Part shown: piece after piece, positions 33,511 to 46,486 of the stretch | Layout of the letters: every line of letters starts with the position of its first letter | Numbering within the stretch: position 1 is the stretch's first letter | The notes under the pieces: generated by a model | Seen by the model: only the letters and a program-made list of their open reading frames with translations | What the model was told of the DNA's origin: nothing | Databases searched by the model: none | NCBI GenBank assembly: GCA_029582265.1 | Contig: CM055817.1 | Span: 24,681,023-24,745,022, forward strand | Direction of reading: 5' to 3' | DNA: 64,000 bases | From: Zoroaster sp. YZ-2022 | Lineage: Eukaryota; Echinodermata; Asteroidea; Forcipulatida; Zoroasteridae | Translations under genes and position numbers: made by a program

Positions 33511-33739
33511 GTATGAGGGAAAATACTTGTATTTTTTCATTTTAGAAAATCACTCCAAGCAAAAAGTTTTTTCTTAATTTTGTGTACTGTCTATTAGCTG
33601 TTAAAAGTCGCTTACCAATCAAAAAGACAAACATTTAGACCTTAGCCTTAGAGAGGAGAGCCAAAGGCGTGGTACAGCCAAGCCTTTGAGTTTGAGAAGC
33701 CCGGCCATGTAGGCCCAGGCTTTGGCCAGGCCTACATGA

Positions 33740-33935
33740 CTTTGAAAACATCAAATCGATCTGTCTGAAGTGGGTCGATTAAAAGGTCTCGAACGTCTTG
33801 AGCGATATCCGGTTGCAACGAAGAAACAACGTAGGCAAATTGTGTATTTTGTGATGTTATTCCCATTATAGTGAATAGAGCTTCTACTTGGGCGAACCAG
33901 AGGGTTGGATCATTCAGCCAAAAAGGTGGTAGTTT
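33740..33935 (-). pseudogene. Gypsy gag fragment (PPFW...WFAQVEA type)
   Basis: About 65 open codons on the minus strand contain LPPFWLNDPTLWFAQVEA, then TQFAYVVSSLQPDIAQDVRD. This is characteristic of the gag N-terminal domain of one group of animal gypsy elements (DUF7041-like), different from both gypsy families elsewhere in the window. Nothing else of that element is visible, so it is a small relic. Confidence 0.7.
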
Positions 33936-34162
33936 TTTAGGCTAACTGCAGCGAGTGGATGAGTTGTTACTGAAGGTTCATCAAACTCCAGTTTGATCAC
34001 CATGATTATTACTTAAGTTAAGAGAGCTGAATGTGTCCCAGTCAAAATGTCACAAATTGATAAATAATGTTCCGAAGAAAAAAACAGTTCCTAAAGTTCG
34101 GGGTCACCAATGAAGTAATATGTTTATATGAGTCCCAAATGTACTACAGTTACTTACTAAGA

Positions 34163-34426
<264 letters not shown>

Positions 34427-34430
<4 letters not shown>

Positions 34431-34718
34431 ACAGTGGTAAAGTAATTCCCCCACTATTTTTTTTGTTTATAATTCTCGTTATGTTTAAATAAGGATCTAT
34501 TTTTTTCTTCTAACTATTCATGTTTATTATTCATCCGCAAATCTTATTAATATTCAAACTGCTTGACGCCACCAACGATACGTCCTGCTGACAACCCATT
34601 TTTCCGTTAGAGACGAATCACCATTTTATATTCTCTTCGTTTTATTCACAGAATAAACTACTGAACCTTGGAAAGCCGTCTTCCTCATTTATTTTGTTCT
34701 CAAATCCCGAGTATCACA
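34427..34718 (+). repeat. Gypsy-2 5' LTR, plus-strand copy
   Basis: 292 bp, TGTGACAG to TATCACA, matching 44,603-44,894. An AATAAA in its second half could act as the poly(A) signal. Confidence 0.9.
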
Positions 34719-34720
34719 TA

Positions 34721-34738
34721 TGGTGGAATATCCGGGTA
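34721..34738 (+). promoter_or_regulatory. Gypsy-2 primer-binding site
   Basis: TGGTGGAATATCCGGGTA starts two bases after the 5' LTR with the TGG expected opposite a tRNA CCA end. I cannot name the tRNA. Confidence 0.6.
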
Positions 34739-34789
34739 ATGAGGGAATAATCAACGGCCACCAAGACCTGATACCTACCTTACCTGTTA

Positions 34790-36960
34790 TCGCATTTCAT
34801 TTCATTTTTTCATTTCTGTAACATTTATTTCAATGCTGTCATTCATTACAATATGCACCATCATGTAGAAAATTACATAAGTAATACATTAAGAAATTAA
34901 TTGATAGATATTATGTACACAGTGATTTAATAGTAAGCAACAAATTAATGACAACACTTAGGAATAAGGTTAAGCGAAACGCTTTTGTGCCCAAACCTAT
35001 GGACAGACAAACAACAACCAAGGTACCGTAACATGGAAAGAGGACAAAAAATCAGACAAGACAAGACAAGTGTGAGACAAGGCCAGATAAATAGTTTACA
35101 AATTACATCTTAATTTATGAATACGAGTCTAGGAACTGAGCTCTTAAGTTTTTCACAAAGACAGATAGAGAGGGTAATGATTTAAGAGAATCATCTAAAC
35201 TATTCCAGTATGAAATGCCTCGATGAACAACACTATTTTTAGACATTGACGTTCTGTTGAATTGGACGAACAAATTTCCCCTAGCGCTACTATACTTCGA
35301 GTATTATATGCATGAATGTTCGATGTTAAAGTAAAACAGGAATTCAAACAAGGAGGGAGTAAGTTATGGATACATTTATACATGAATTTTCCCAGATTAA
35401 GGTGGTACAAGTCACTACATTGTAATAGATTTAAATTAGCAAATAAGGGAGCAGAATGATCACGGTAACCGGCATTCGAAATTACACGAATTGCTCGTTT
35501 TTGTAAAATAAGTAATTTGTTACATTTAGATGTAAAACTGCCCCAAATCAAGATTGAGTAATTTAAATATGGTAAAACGAGGGAATTATACAATGTTAAT
35601 AAAATCCTCTTTGGGAGGTAATATTTTAAACGATTAATTATGCCAATATTCTTTGATATTTTTGTTGCTAATTCATCAATATGATTTTTCCAAGTAAGGT
35701 TTTCATCAATGGTTACACCCAGGAATTTAGTTATTTTAACCTGACTTAGCCTTTCATTATTCAAAATCAAAGGAACAGATTGTGTGTACTTGAATTGGTT
35801 GGCACAAAAAATCATATAGTTTGATTTGAGGACATTAATACATAATTTGTTTGCTAAAAGCCATGTACTGAGCTTTCTTAGTTCCATATTGAGGTTATGA
35901 ATAGCTTCATCCATATTATTGTGAGTATACAATAAACTTGTATCATCAGCAAATAAACAAAATGTTATGGTGTCTGAGGTATTACATATATCATTAATAT
36001 AAAGAATGAATAGTAGAGGTCCCAGCATTGAACCCTGGGGTACCCCACAAGTAATGACACGTCTGGTAGAATTTACAGAGTGAAATGATACATACTGCTT
36101 TCTGTTACACAGATAACTTTTCAGTAGGTCCAGGGCTGTTCCTCGCATACCGTAATGTTCTAATTTACTGATTAGAATGTCATGATTTACAGTATCAAAA
36201 GCTTTTGATAAGTCCAAAAAGATGCCTATGGAGAAATTATTATGATCAATCGCATTACATAATTTACTAATAACATACGATATCGCCAATTCAGTTGAGC
36301 GATTATGTCTAAATCCAAATTGTGACTCAGAAATAATATTATGCTCATCAATAAAAGATATTAATCTTTTATAGATAAGTTTATCAAATAGTTTTGAAAA
36401 TGTAGACAAGACTGATATGGGTCTGTAGTTAGTAAATTCATGCTTACAACCTTTTTTATATATCGGTGTTACCTGGGCTATTTTTAGACTATCGGGAAAT
36501 ACTCCAGCTGTCAAACACTTATTAAAGATGTCAGCCAAAGGCTTAGCTAGTGAATACCTTGCCTGTTTAATAACAAAAGAACTTAAACCATCAAATCCAG
36601 GTGCCTTCCCGGAAGGAATTTTGTTAATACAATCCACGACCTCTTCCTGAGTAATAGGTATAAAAAAAGAGTGAATTTGAACATTTGTTGTTTAGAAATG
36701 AATCAAAGGAGGTGTTACATAACGGAAGCTCACTGGAGAGGCTACTGCCGATGTTAACAAAGTAGCTATTAAATGCTTCAGCAATTTCCTTGTTATCGTT
36801 AATTTCGTTACCCCCTTGAAAGAAGTAAGAGGTGTTTTTGTTTTGCTTGCGCTTGTTAAGTAAAGAATTTATAACTTTCCAGGTACCCTTAATATTACCT
36901 TTTACTTCGTTAAATTTAGTAAATTGATAGTTTGTCTTTGCTGTTGCATGAGTTGATCCT
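34790..36960 (-). mobile_element. LINE inserted in gypsy-2 leader, 5'-truncated
   Basis: A minus-strand non-LTR element whose 3' end is at the left, finishing in an irregular ATGAA/GAAAT-type tail (about 34,788-34,812). Its 5' end falls near 36,955-36,960 without an endonuclease domain. CCTGTTAT on the left and CCTGTCAT on the right may be an imperfect target duplication. Confidence 0.8.
35195..36960 (-). pseudogene. Jockey/CR1-like reverse transcriptase, 5'-truncated
   Basis: The main frame (36,637-35,195, 480 codons) holds GKAPGFDGLSSFVIK, NYRPISVLSTFSKLFDKLI, FLDLSKAFDTVNHDIL, GVPQGSMLGPLLFILYIND and the catalytic FADDTSLL (about 35,938-35,958), followed by the C-terminal region. These are the ordered RT motifs of jockey/CR1-type LINEs. 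The upstream part (36,960-36,665) reads in another frame after a shift near the A run at 36,662-36,668. The endonuclease is missing. Confidence 0.85.
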
Positions 36961-38182
36961 GTCATATCCATTAAAAGCCAGCAAGATACGATGCCCTCCG
37001 ATGAGCCCTTCATATGAACCCTACACCCACCCACCCACTGACGAACAGGCCTAGACGTTGTACACTGTCGGCAAATCCTTGGACTTACTGTGGTCCATTA
37101 CTGAAGGACCAGGTCAACTACGCCATTGGCGTGAGATACGTTAGAACTGCGGTCTGTGCAAATTCGCCTTAATAATCCAGGATATCACCAAGACATTCGC
37201 GAAGACGAAATATGAACTGAACTTAGCCTACGTGCTGAAGATTGAATAATTTGCCATTAGGGAACTGTATTTCAATCGTGATCACACGGAACTATAGGCA
37301 TCAGCAAAGCCAATTGGAATAGATCCGCGTCAAACTCTAAAACACAATCGCTGAGCTCAAGATTTCCGGTGTCAGTGATCCATTAGTCCAGACGCAAGAC
37401 ACAAATGCTCAACAGGTACAAAAGCAATAGTTTATTCATTGTTTGATTATCACACCAAATCAGGTGTCCATATAAAGCTTGTACTTTGTGGTGTTCTGAT
37501 CCTTGCATAACAGGTGGGACGATTTCCACCAATTATCATAAATCTCGTTTCATTATTGTTTGTTTTGTATTGCAATTACCCTGTGCAACAGACTTACGTT
37601 ACGCTCGATTACCTTAATTCCCCACTCTATAAGACTGTGTATTTTAAGGCGTATAAGGCGTAGATTTAAATTGTCGATCTTCCCAAAGCTTCAAGTACCA
37701 TCTCTGTGCGAATCAGAATACCACAACTCTTGCGACACTGTACATTATCGATAACAGACATTTCTTGATTGTATTTAACATTTTTGCATTTCTTGCTAAA
37801 TTGTTCTTTGACATCGATTTATACTGATTAATTGTCCTCGAAGAGTTAAAAATTTGCCAGCAATTTTCTATTTTATTTGATCTTTCACTGAATTACTTGA
37901 TTGATGTTTGATTTGTGACTAATTATACCGATTTCAGATTTGATTGATGTTTATTGATTTATATTTGATTGAGGTTTAGCCAATTTATGCTCGTCATTTA
38001 TTACTGCTATTGAATTGTGGTCCATCAATCGTTATTTTTTTTACTGTGCTTGAACCTGATAATTTTTTTTCTATTCCCATCAATTCTAAATCACTTATTT
38101 CTGATCAATCAAATTGGATTAAATGTTATATCTGACAGCGCTTTTCCTAAGAACGCTCTGTATAATTTTACAATCGAGTAAT
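36961..38182 (+). other. Gypsy-2 leader, plus-strand copy
   Basis: Non-coding region between the inserted LINE and the gag ATG. From 37,079 onward it is mirrored by the minus-strand copy (58,424 downward). No gene is supported. Confidence 0.7.
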
Positions 38183-39419
38183 ATGGCTACCTCTAGGCGA
38201 ACCGAAGAACATTTTTCCCCACCCCAACTACTGTTCGTGGCCATCCACCACCAAGCCGAACTTCGTCATTCCACCCCTCCACTGGTACTCATGCACAAAC
38301 TCATCGAACCAGTCCGCATACCAGTCCGACACTAGATGACCTCCAAAACCTGAAACCGCTTGGCGACCAGATTCTGGCAGACATAGCTGCGATGGAACGT
38401 CAACTATCCGAAAGTAAGCATTCTCAACAACGACCAAAGGCTCCTCTCGATGTTACAGCCCGTGCAGCCCCTAGACAGAGCTTTTCTCCCTTCCGTGATG
38501 TTACAGCCCGTACAGCCCCTGGACAGAGCTCCTCTACACCCACGCACCCGAGATTCTCACCCGAAACTCATCATCACTTGGGCAATCAAACCCAATCTTC
38601 TTCAAGTCAGATTCACCTCATGCCTTCTCATCAAGTGAAGAGTGTTCCCATCTATACTGGACGTGAAGGATCAAATGTTTGTATTGACGATTGGATCCGA
38701 GATACAAAGTATTTGATTGACAGCACATCGATGGCGACGCATATGCAGTTTGGGACAATAGTAAGATACCTCGGGGGAGCCGCACGAAAGCTGGTCCTTA
38801 ACCTCCCCCCTGAACAACAGACACCAAGTCAGGCTTTTGCTGAACTAAGAGCTCAGTTTGGAAACATCTCAATGCTTGGCGACCCACTGGCTGATTTCTA
38901 CGAAAGGTTCCGACTTCCGAACGAATCACCTGGGATCTACGCAGTCGAATTAGAGGCCACCCTTAGAACTGTTGAGGAAAGAATGAACATAAATCAGCCT
39001 ATGCCAAATCGAAATAAAATGCTAACTCAACAGTTTATGAGAGGAGTAAACGACGACAACATTACCAGTAGACTGGCACCGATGAAACCCAGAGAGATGG
39101 CTTTTCGAGAGTTACAAATCGAGTTAAGGCAAATCGACAGAGAAGCTCGCACATCAGCAGCCTTCAAATCTAAGCCAGACTCCAAAGCCCAAACACAACC
39201 TCAGTACATAGCGGGCAAAACAACAGCTCTTCCGTTGCATGTTCAACAAAAGCAACCAAAGGCTACCCCAAAGACTCAGATGGCCCCTCCTGATACTCAG
39301 CACGCAGGCAAACAACAATAAACCTCCGAAGATGTCATTCAAAGTCTTATTCTGAAGTTCCAAGAGCTAGCCCAGACCGTCGAACACTTAACCTCCAGAC
39401 AAAACTCCACTGATCAGCA

Positions 39420-39515
39420 ACAGATGTATCATCCACAACAGCAACAGATGCATCACCCACAACAGCAACAGATGCATCACCCACAACAGCAACAGATGTA
39501 TCATCCTCGACAGCA
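39420..39515 (+). repeat. 24-bp tandem repeat in gag, Gln-rich
   Basis: About four copies of a 24-base unit encoding QMYHPQQQ or QMHHPQQQ. It is mirrored in the minus-strand copy near 56,000-56,090. Confidence 0.85.
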
Positions 39516-39635
39516 ACACAATTACCAACAACCACAGCATCAAGATACGTACTCTTTGCAAGGTGACACAAGAGTCTTCATCTGCCACCGTTGTGGCCAT
39601 GAAGGGCACATCGCAAGAGGATATCGGATGCAGCC

Positions 39636-39682
39636 TTTAAACTTCAAGGGCCAACGGTCAAAGGGCAAACCGTTGGACGCCC
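39636..39682 (+). promoter_or_regulatory. -1 ribosomal frameshift signal, gypsy-2 gag/pol
   Basis: The slippery heptamer T TTA AAC (39,636-39,642) is in the gag frame. After an 8-base spacer an 8-bp perfect stem follows: CCAACGGT (39,651-39,658) with ACCGTTGG (39,669-39,676). GGGC in the loop (39,663-39,666) can pair with GCCC just after the stem (39,679-39,682), making an H-type pseudoknot. Pol is open in the -1 frame across this site. The same arrangement stands in the minus-strand copy. Confidence 0.8.
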
Positions 39683-42600
39683 AGAATCCAGCCCAATAGT
39701 TCACACTGCTTCTAAATCAACATTAATTCAATCAAACGAACAAGAGAGGGACCACCAACGTTTAATTGGCCCCCACAACGAAGACTATGTTGAGATAAGT
39801 GGTGTTACTTACAAGGCACTTATTGATTCTGGTTCCCGGATATCATCTATCACAGAAGACCTATGGAAAGGACATCCAAAACTGAGGGACGTCAAGTTGT
39901 CATCAGCTGACGTAATCATAGAAGGAGCCAATGGCCAGAAAGTTCCCTACTTAGGAGTAGTTCCAATCTCTCTGACGGTTATTGGGATCACCTACGAAGA
40001 CGTACCCGTGTTCGTGGTCCCTACAGACAGTTATCGGAGATACGTCCCTGTCTTAATTGGTACAAACGTTATCCGTGCATCCAAGCAGGACCAACAGTTA
40101 GCCAGAGGTATCGACTTTATGCAACAACTTTATACAGAAAACACCGCTTGGCATACGGCATATATCAATACCGTCACTTCGACTGAGTCTGCCGAGCACG
40201 AAGGAAGGATAGGTTACGCTAAGTATGTTGGCCGCTACCCTAGAAAGATACAACCTGGGGAGGAAGTAGAAATCATGTGCCAAGCCCCACCCAACCCAAT
40301 CGGCCACCCATATACTGTCATTGTCGAAGGTCTACCAAATAGTGCGTCTTGTTTGAGGATTGCTCATCTGGTCGCAGACGTGAGACAGAATCGACAAGTA
40401 CCCGTAAGAGTTTGCAATATATCAACAAGGTCCATCACTATTCCTCGGAACTCCCAGTTAGCGCAGGTCCTCCAGCTAAACCAGACTCCAGACGGTTATC
40501 TCATGAAGTCACCTGTGAGGATTGAAGAAGGAAATGCGGATACAAGGCGTGAAGATTCAGGAAGCTGCCAAGAAAGCATAGTCCATGGACGCGTCAGAAC
40601 TCAAAGTGCTTCAGGGTTATCTGACAAAGTACCAGCCGTACTTTTGTCTAACGCAACACTTGTAGATGACACACAGAGGAAACAATTGTCTGATCTCCTT
40701 CTTAAATACGCTGATGTTTTCTCCGTCGATTCTCAAGATTTTGGAAGAACTTCAACAGTAAAACACAGCATACCTCTCATCGACAACCAACCTTTTCGGC
40801 TTCCTTACCGACGCATTCCACCAACATTTTATCAAGCTGTAAAGGACCAACTAGCAACTATGGAGAGAACGGAAGTCATTCGTCGAAGCTGTTCGCCATA
40901 TGCGTCTCCTATAGTTATAGCTCACAAGAAAGACGGCTCCTTGAGGCTATGCATAGACTACAGACAGCTTAACAGCAGAACCGTCCGAGATGCATTTCCT
41001 CTTCCTCGCATTGAGGAGGCCCTAGATGCTCTGGGGAATGCTTCAATTATTACCACCCTAGACTTAACATCCGGTTACTGGCAGGTTGAGGTGGAAGAGC
41101 AAGATAAACACAAGTCGGCATTCACTACACCCTCGGGACTCTATGAGTGTAACAGGATGCCATTCGGCTTACAAAATGCTCCAGCAACCTTCCAGCGACT
41201 CATGACTACCTGTTTGGGAGATCTGAATTATTCCACCTGCCTTCTCTATTTACACGATATAATTGTCTTCTCTGCCACCTTTCAGGAGCATATTCAGCGC
41301 CTAGACAAGGTCTTTTCTTGTTTGCAACAACATGGTCTGAAGTTAAAACCATCGAAGTGCAATCTCCTTCAAAAGGAAGTCAAGTACCTTGGCCACGTAG
41401 TCTCTGCCCATGGTATTGCTACAGACCCAGATAAAATTTCACAAGTTAGAGATTGGCAACGAGCTACTACACGCAAAGAACTTCTTCGTTTCCTTGGTTT
41501 TACTGGATACTGTAGGCGTTTCATCAAAGGGTACTCAAGTATCGTTGCCCCTCTTTACGAACTGACCTCAGGTGATCCTAGACGAAATAAAAAGGGCAAA
41601 CGAAAATCGTCACCACCAGCTCCACCATACATATGGACAGCCAAGTGTCAGGCAGCATTCAATACCTTAAAGACACTGATGACAACTGCACCAATACTAG
41701 CCTATGCCGACTATAACCTACCGTTCATCCTCCAGATAGATGCGTCTGGTACGGGGCTTGGTGCCATCCTTAGCCAAATCCAACATGGCCACGAGAGAAT
41801 AATTGCCTACGCAAGCAGAGGTCTTTCGCCATCTGAAAAGCGATATCCAGCGCATAAACTGGAATTCCTTGCTTTGAAATGGGCAATACCGATAAACTGA
41901 GGGACTACCTCCTAGGCGCCCAAATACAGGTTTTGACAGATAACAACCCTCTGTTGTATGTTACGACCACAGCGAAGTTGGACGCCACAGGGCAACGCTG
42001 GGTTGCTGCGCTCTCTCAGTTTAATTTCTCCGTCAAATACAAGCCAGGGAAGAACAATGCGGCTGCTGACGCTCTTTCAAGGAAGGACAACCCAGAACCA
42101 AATAGAACATCCATCGAATTCAGCAAAGACGCCGTAACAATCCCAACCGATGTTGTCAATGCTATCTGTAATGGCTACCAACAAGAGTCCCCCTCTTCAT
42201 GGAGCGTACAGTATCACAATGCCAGGTTACTACCAGACATCGTGCTAAATTACCACAATCGGAAACAAACACAGACCTACCATCAATTTCTCATAAAGAG
42301 TTGGCCATTGCTCAGAGAGATGACCCTCCCATCGGAAGAGTTATACTTTATCTTGAGAAAGAGAGACGACCAAACCAATCAGAGAAGCTGCGAGAGCCAC
42401 CCGGGTGTACACCTTATTTTCGCCAATGGGACAAACTTTGCATGAGAAAGGACATCCTCTATCGTACAAGAAAGTCAACAGATGGAGAAGTCTCATTTCA
42501 GTTGGTTTTGCCCCGTCAGTACAGAAATACGGCCCTGACAGGCTTACACAACGACATCGGCCATATGGGTTTTGACAGGACGCTTAACATGGTCCGATCC

Positions 42601-44208
42601 AGATTTTTCTGGCCTAAGATGGCAGAAGATGTGAAGCAATGGTGTGGCAGTTGCAAGAGATGCTGTCTGCGTAAAACTTCAGAAACAAAAGCAAGAGTCC
42701 CGTTAGTTTCAATCCACACCAGTGAACCAATGGAGTTGCTCTACATTGACTTCCTCAAGCTCGAAAGATCTAAAGGCGGACATGAAAATATTCTCGTCAT
42801 CACAGACCACTTCACAAAGTACGCTCAAGCCCATCCCACCCGCGATCAAAAGGCAGACACCGTGGCGAAAATATTATGGGAAGATGTTATACAACACTAC
42901 GGGTTTCCACGACGTATACATGCTGACCAGGGACGCAACTTTGAGAGTCAATTAATTCGGGAGTTATGCAAAGTTTCGGGCATCCAGAAGAGTAGAACCA
43001 CACCCTACCATCCTCAAGGGAATGGACAAACCGAAAGGTTTAACCATACTCTCCTCAACATGCTAGGTACTCTAGAAGAAGATCAACAGAAGAATTGGAA
43101 ACAGTACGTTGGTCCCATGACACACGCCTACAACTCAACCAGACACGACTCGACAGGATACGCCCCATTTTTTCTAATGTTTGGAAGACACGCCAATCTG
43201 CCGATCGATTTAATGTTTGGTCTCGGAACAAACAATCAGGACCAACCAACCTATGACGAGTTCGTAGAGAACTTAAGAGACCGCCTGCAGCACGTTTATA
43301 AAACAGCAAGTGACGCTGTAAGAAGTGCCAAGAGCAAACAAAAACGACTATACGACAGAGGAACTCGAGAAGCACCCCTTCAGCTAGGTGACAGAGTTTT
43401 GGTCCAAAACAAGCACGTTATAGGGACTCAGAAACTAAGAGATAGGTGGGAACCAAATCCGTATATTGTCATCTCAAAGCAACCTAATCTTCCAGTATAC
43501 ACAGTCCGCTCACTGGAAAGTGGAAAGGAAAGAAAACTCCATCGAAATCTGTTAACTCCATGTATGTTTCTGCCGATGGAACAGAGCAACCTACAAAACA
43601 ACGAAAAGCCTAAAGACAATGAAACAGACAAGCAACTTTACACTCAACACGACGAACATACTAAAAATAATTCGATTCAAAAAGAGACGGAGGAAGAGCC
43701 AGAGGAAGAAATAGACATCGCCTTTCTGCCAGTAGCCATTCAACCAGAAATGGAAACTGGACAAAAGCCTCAACATATAACTTCACCCTTATTGTCAACC
43801 GTTGAAGACTTCTCACAGGGCCTTTCAGTCTCGAACCCATCTCAGGTTACTTCCTCAGAGCCAGAACATGACACAAGAGATATGGAACCAAGGGGCGTCA
43901 CCACGCAGTCACAGTTAGGTGACGTCAGTGACATGCTCTCGCCTGAACATCTGACTGAAAGCATAATAATAGATACAGAGGAGACTGGTAGACCAAAGCG
44001 AATAAGGAAACCAGTAGTTAGGTTCACCTACGATTACCTTAGTCAAAACAAATTGCATCAAGTAGTAGAAACCTGCAAAACAAAACCAGCAGAGATTTCC
44101 TATAGAAATAGATCAGAAGCAGGAAGAAGGATTTGGGCAAAATGGAGAAGTCCAGAAATGGCAAAGACACGAAGAAATGTCTATCTCCGATTAGCCGCAA
44201 AAGAGTAA
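39643..44208 (+). pseudogene. Gypsy-2 pol, plus-strand copy, PR-RT-RH-IN
   Basis: Pol starts in the -1 frame at the slippery site. Protease: ALIDSGSRISSI (about 39,820-39,850). RT: SPIVIAHKKDGSLRLCIDYR and the active site, which reads YLHD (41,247-41,258) instead of YLDD. RNase H: LQIDASGTGLGAIL, LTDNNPLLYV and AAADALSRK. Integrase: an HHCC domain (42,545-42,665) and a D-D-E core with HADQGRNFES and NGQTERFNH, then a GPY/F-like region and a long acidic tail ending at 44,208. A 1-bp loss near 41,896 and another in the C run near 42,190 break the frame. The substituted catalytic Asp and the two frame breaks make it inactive. Confidence 0.9.
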
Positions 44209-44588
44209 TATTTCGTTTGACCTTATAGCAAGTGTAATTTTTTGGTAGTAATGAATTTATACAATTTATTGTGTAGTAAAACGTAAATGAAATAACTTGA
44301 CAGTCAAAGTTGTTTTCTTTTGATTAATAATGGTGAATCACGCGAAGAACCGTCGTATTTTTGTTTTAAGTTCCATGGTAGGTAATTTTTCTGAACTCTG
44401 TATAATTAATCCTAACAAGACAAAGGCGCCTGTCAAGTTTTTTCATTACTGATAGAGTATTGCAACGGATCAACAAAACACAGACTTTTGCAAATAATTT
44501 CTGTATAGTTCGTATAAGAACATTAATAATGGTTATGTGTATTATAATATCTATGTGTTTAGACAAAATGTCTAGGATGAAATTTTTT

Positions 44589-44602
44589 AAGCGAGGGGAC
44601 AA
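44589..44602 (+). promoter_or_regulatory. Gypsy-2 polypurine tract
   Basis: The purine-rich AAGCGAGGGGACAA directly precedes the 3' LTR. Confidence 0.7.
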
Positions 44603-45052
<450 letters not shown>

Positions 45053-45986
45053 CATTTTTTTTTGTCGATAGGGATAATTTTTCTAAAATAAATAAGTTCT
45101 GAAACTTCTCGGCCGTTAGTAGTGATCGAGTTTGCCTAAAAAGTACAGTGCGACGAGCAAATTAGAATATAACTGTCACTCCAGAAATCAGCGGAGAAAT
45201 CCTCCGTTTGCGTGGTTTCTGGGAATAAAAATTATTCTTTTCTTAATTATACAAATGTTCTGTATGTAATTTAACCAGTTCTTAATATTTCCCCAAAAAT
45301 CTTTGCTATAATACGTAAAAAACGTAAATTTTCTGACCGATCACCTTTATCCTCCATTGACTTTGTGCATAAACCTGCGAGTTTGTTTACAACTTTTTTT
45401 CCCAAACCCAACTCCCATAATTCATTGCGCGCACAATTCCGATGAGGCTTATTGTGACACGTTCCACTGAACCTATTTGTCGGCGGAAGACGCACCAAAC
45501 AAGAGAATTAATTATGGTGTCAGCGCCCCCTCGAGGCCGCTCACAATGGAAAAATAGTTTTACAGAAGATTTCCGCTGAATGCAGTCAGACGCATTCACC
45601 AATGGACAACCGAACTTCCTTAACGTGTATTAGTAAATCCAATTGATAGTGGAGCATTATAAGTCTGTACACCTTTCTATTAAAACCCTGCAACGTGCCA
45701 TGACACTTATACGAACACCGCGGTTGCATCGCGCTTAATTTTTCAGTAGGTGTGAAGGGGCGCTATAACTTCTGTTGCGTTGAACACTACCAACTGCCAA
45801 TGGTTTTAACAGATGCCTAGAGGTCCTCTAGACCCTAGACAACAATTTGAAGCAAAACAAAAAATGTAAGGGCCCTTTAGGTTGATGTTTATTTTAGTTC
45901 TGATAACGCTTTTTCCCCTACCCAAATCGACATAAAATATACCCTATTATGTGTACCCATAGCAGTTATAGGAATAAACATCTCTC
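45053..45986. other. Non-coding sequence
   Basis: No gene or recognised element. Confidence 0.4.
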
Positions 45987-46486
45987 NNNNNNNNNNNNNN
46001 NNNNNNNNNNNNNNNNNNNNNNNNNNNNNNNNNNNNNNNNNNNNNNNNNNNNNNNNNNNNNNNNNNNNNNNNNNNNNNNNNNNNNNNNNNNNNNNNNNNN
46101 NNNNNNNNNNNNNNNNNNNNNNNNNNNNNNNNNNNNNNNNNNNNNNNNNNNNNNNNNNNNNNNNNNNNNNNNNNNNNNNNNNNNNNNNNNNNNNNNNNNN
46201 NNNNNNNNNNNNNNNNNNNNNNNNNNNNNNNNNNNNNNNNNNNNNNNNNNNNNNNNNNNNNNNNNNNNNNNNNNNNNNNNNNNNNNNNNNNNNNNNNNNN
46301 NNNNNNNNNNNNNNNNNNNNNNNNNNNNNNNNNNNNNNNNNNNNNNNNNNNNNNNNNNNNNNNNNNNNNNNNNNNNNNNNNNNNNNNNNNNNNNNNNNNN
46401 NNNNNNNNNNNNNNNNNNNNNNNNNNNNNNNNNNNNNNNNNNNNNNNNNNNNNNNNNNNNNNNNNNNNNNNNNNNNNNNNNNNNNN
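45987..46486. other. Assembly gap of 500 N
   Basis: Exactly 500 undetermined bases, which suggests a placeholder of unknown true size. Confidence 0.99.

Larger units (their letters stand above)
38183..39699 (+). pseudogene. Gypsy-2 gag, plus-strand copy, broken
   Basis: The ATG at 38,183 begins MATSRRTEEH, as in the minus-strand copy, but the frame is lost near 38,212 relative to that copy. The capsid-like part is open from about 38,392 to a TAA at 39,319-39,321, where the other copy has CAA. The rest reads on to 39,699 and includes a Gln-rich repeat and a zinc knuckle CHRCGHEGHIARG whose fourth ligand is Tyr (39,622-39,624) instead of Cys. The stop at 39,697-39,699 lies downstream of the -1 frameshift signal at 39,636, so pol is the overlapping -1 frame. 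Confidence 0.85.

Noticed and set aside
37560..37754. Small ORF conserved between gypsy-2 copies (also 57,754-57,996)
   Set aside because: It lies in the leader, its ends differ between copies, and conservation is no higher than in the surrounding non-coding DNA.
39420..39515. CRISPR-like or satellite array
   Set aside because: It is a short in-frame coding repeat within gag with no spacers. The genome is eukaryotic.
43600..44602. An envelope gene between pol and the 3' LTR of gypsy-2
   Set aside because: Pol runs to 44,208 with an acidic tail. The remaining 400 bases have no signal peptide, membrane segment or long frame.
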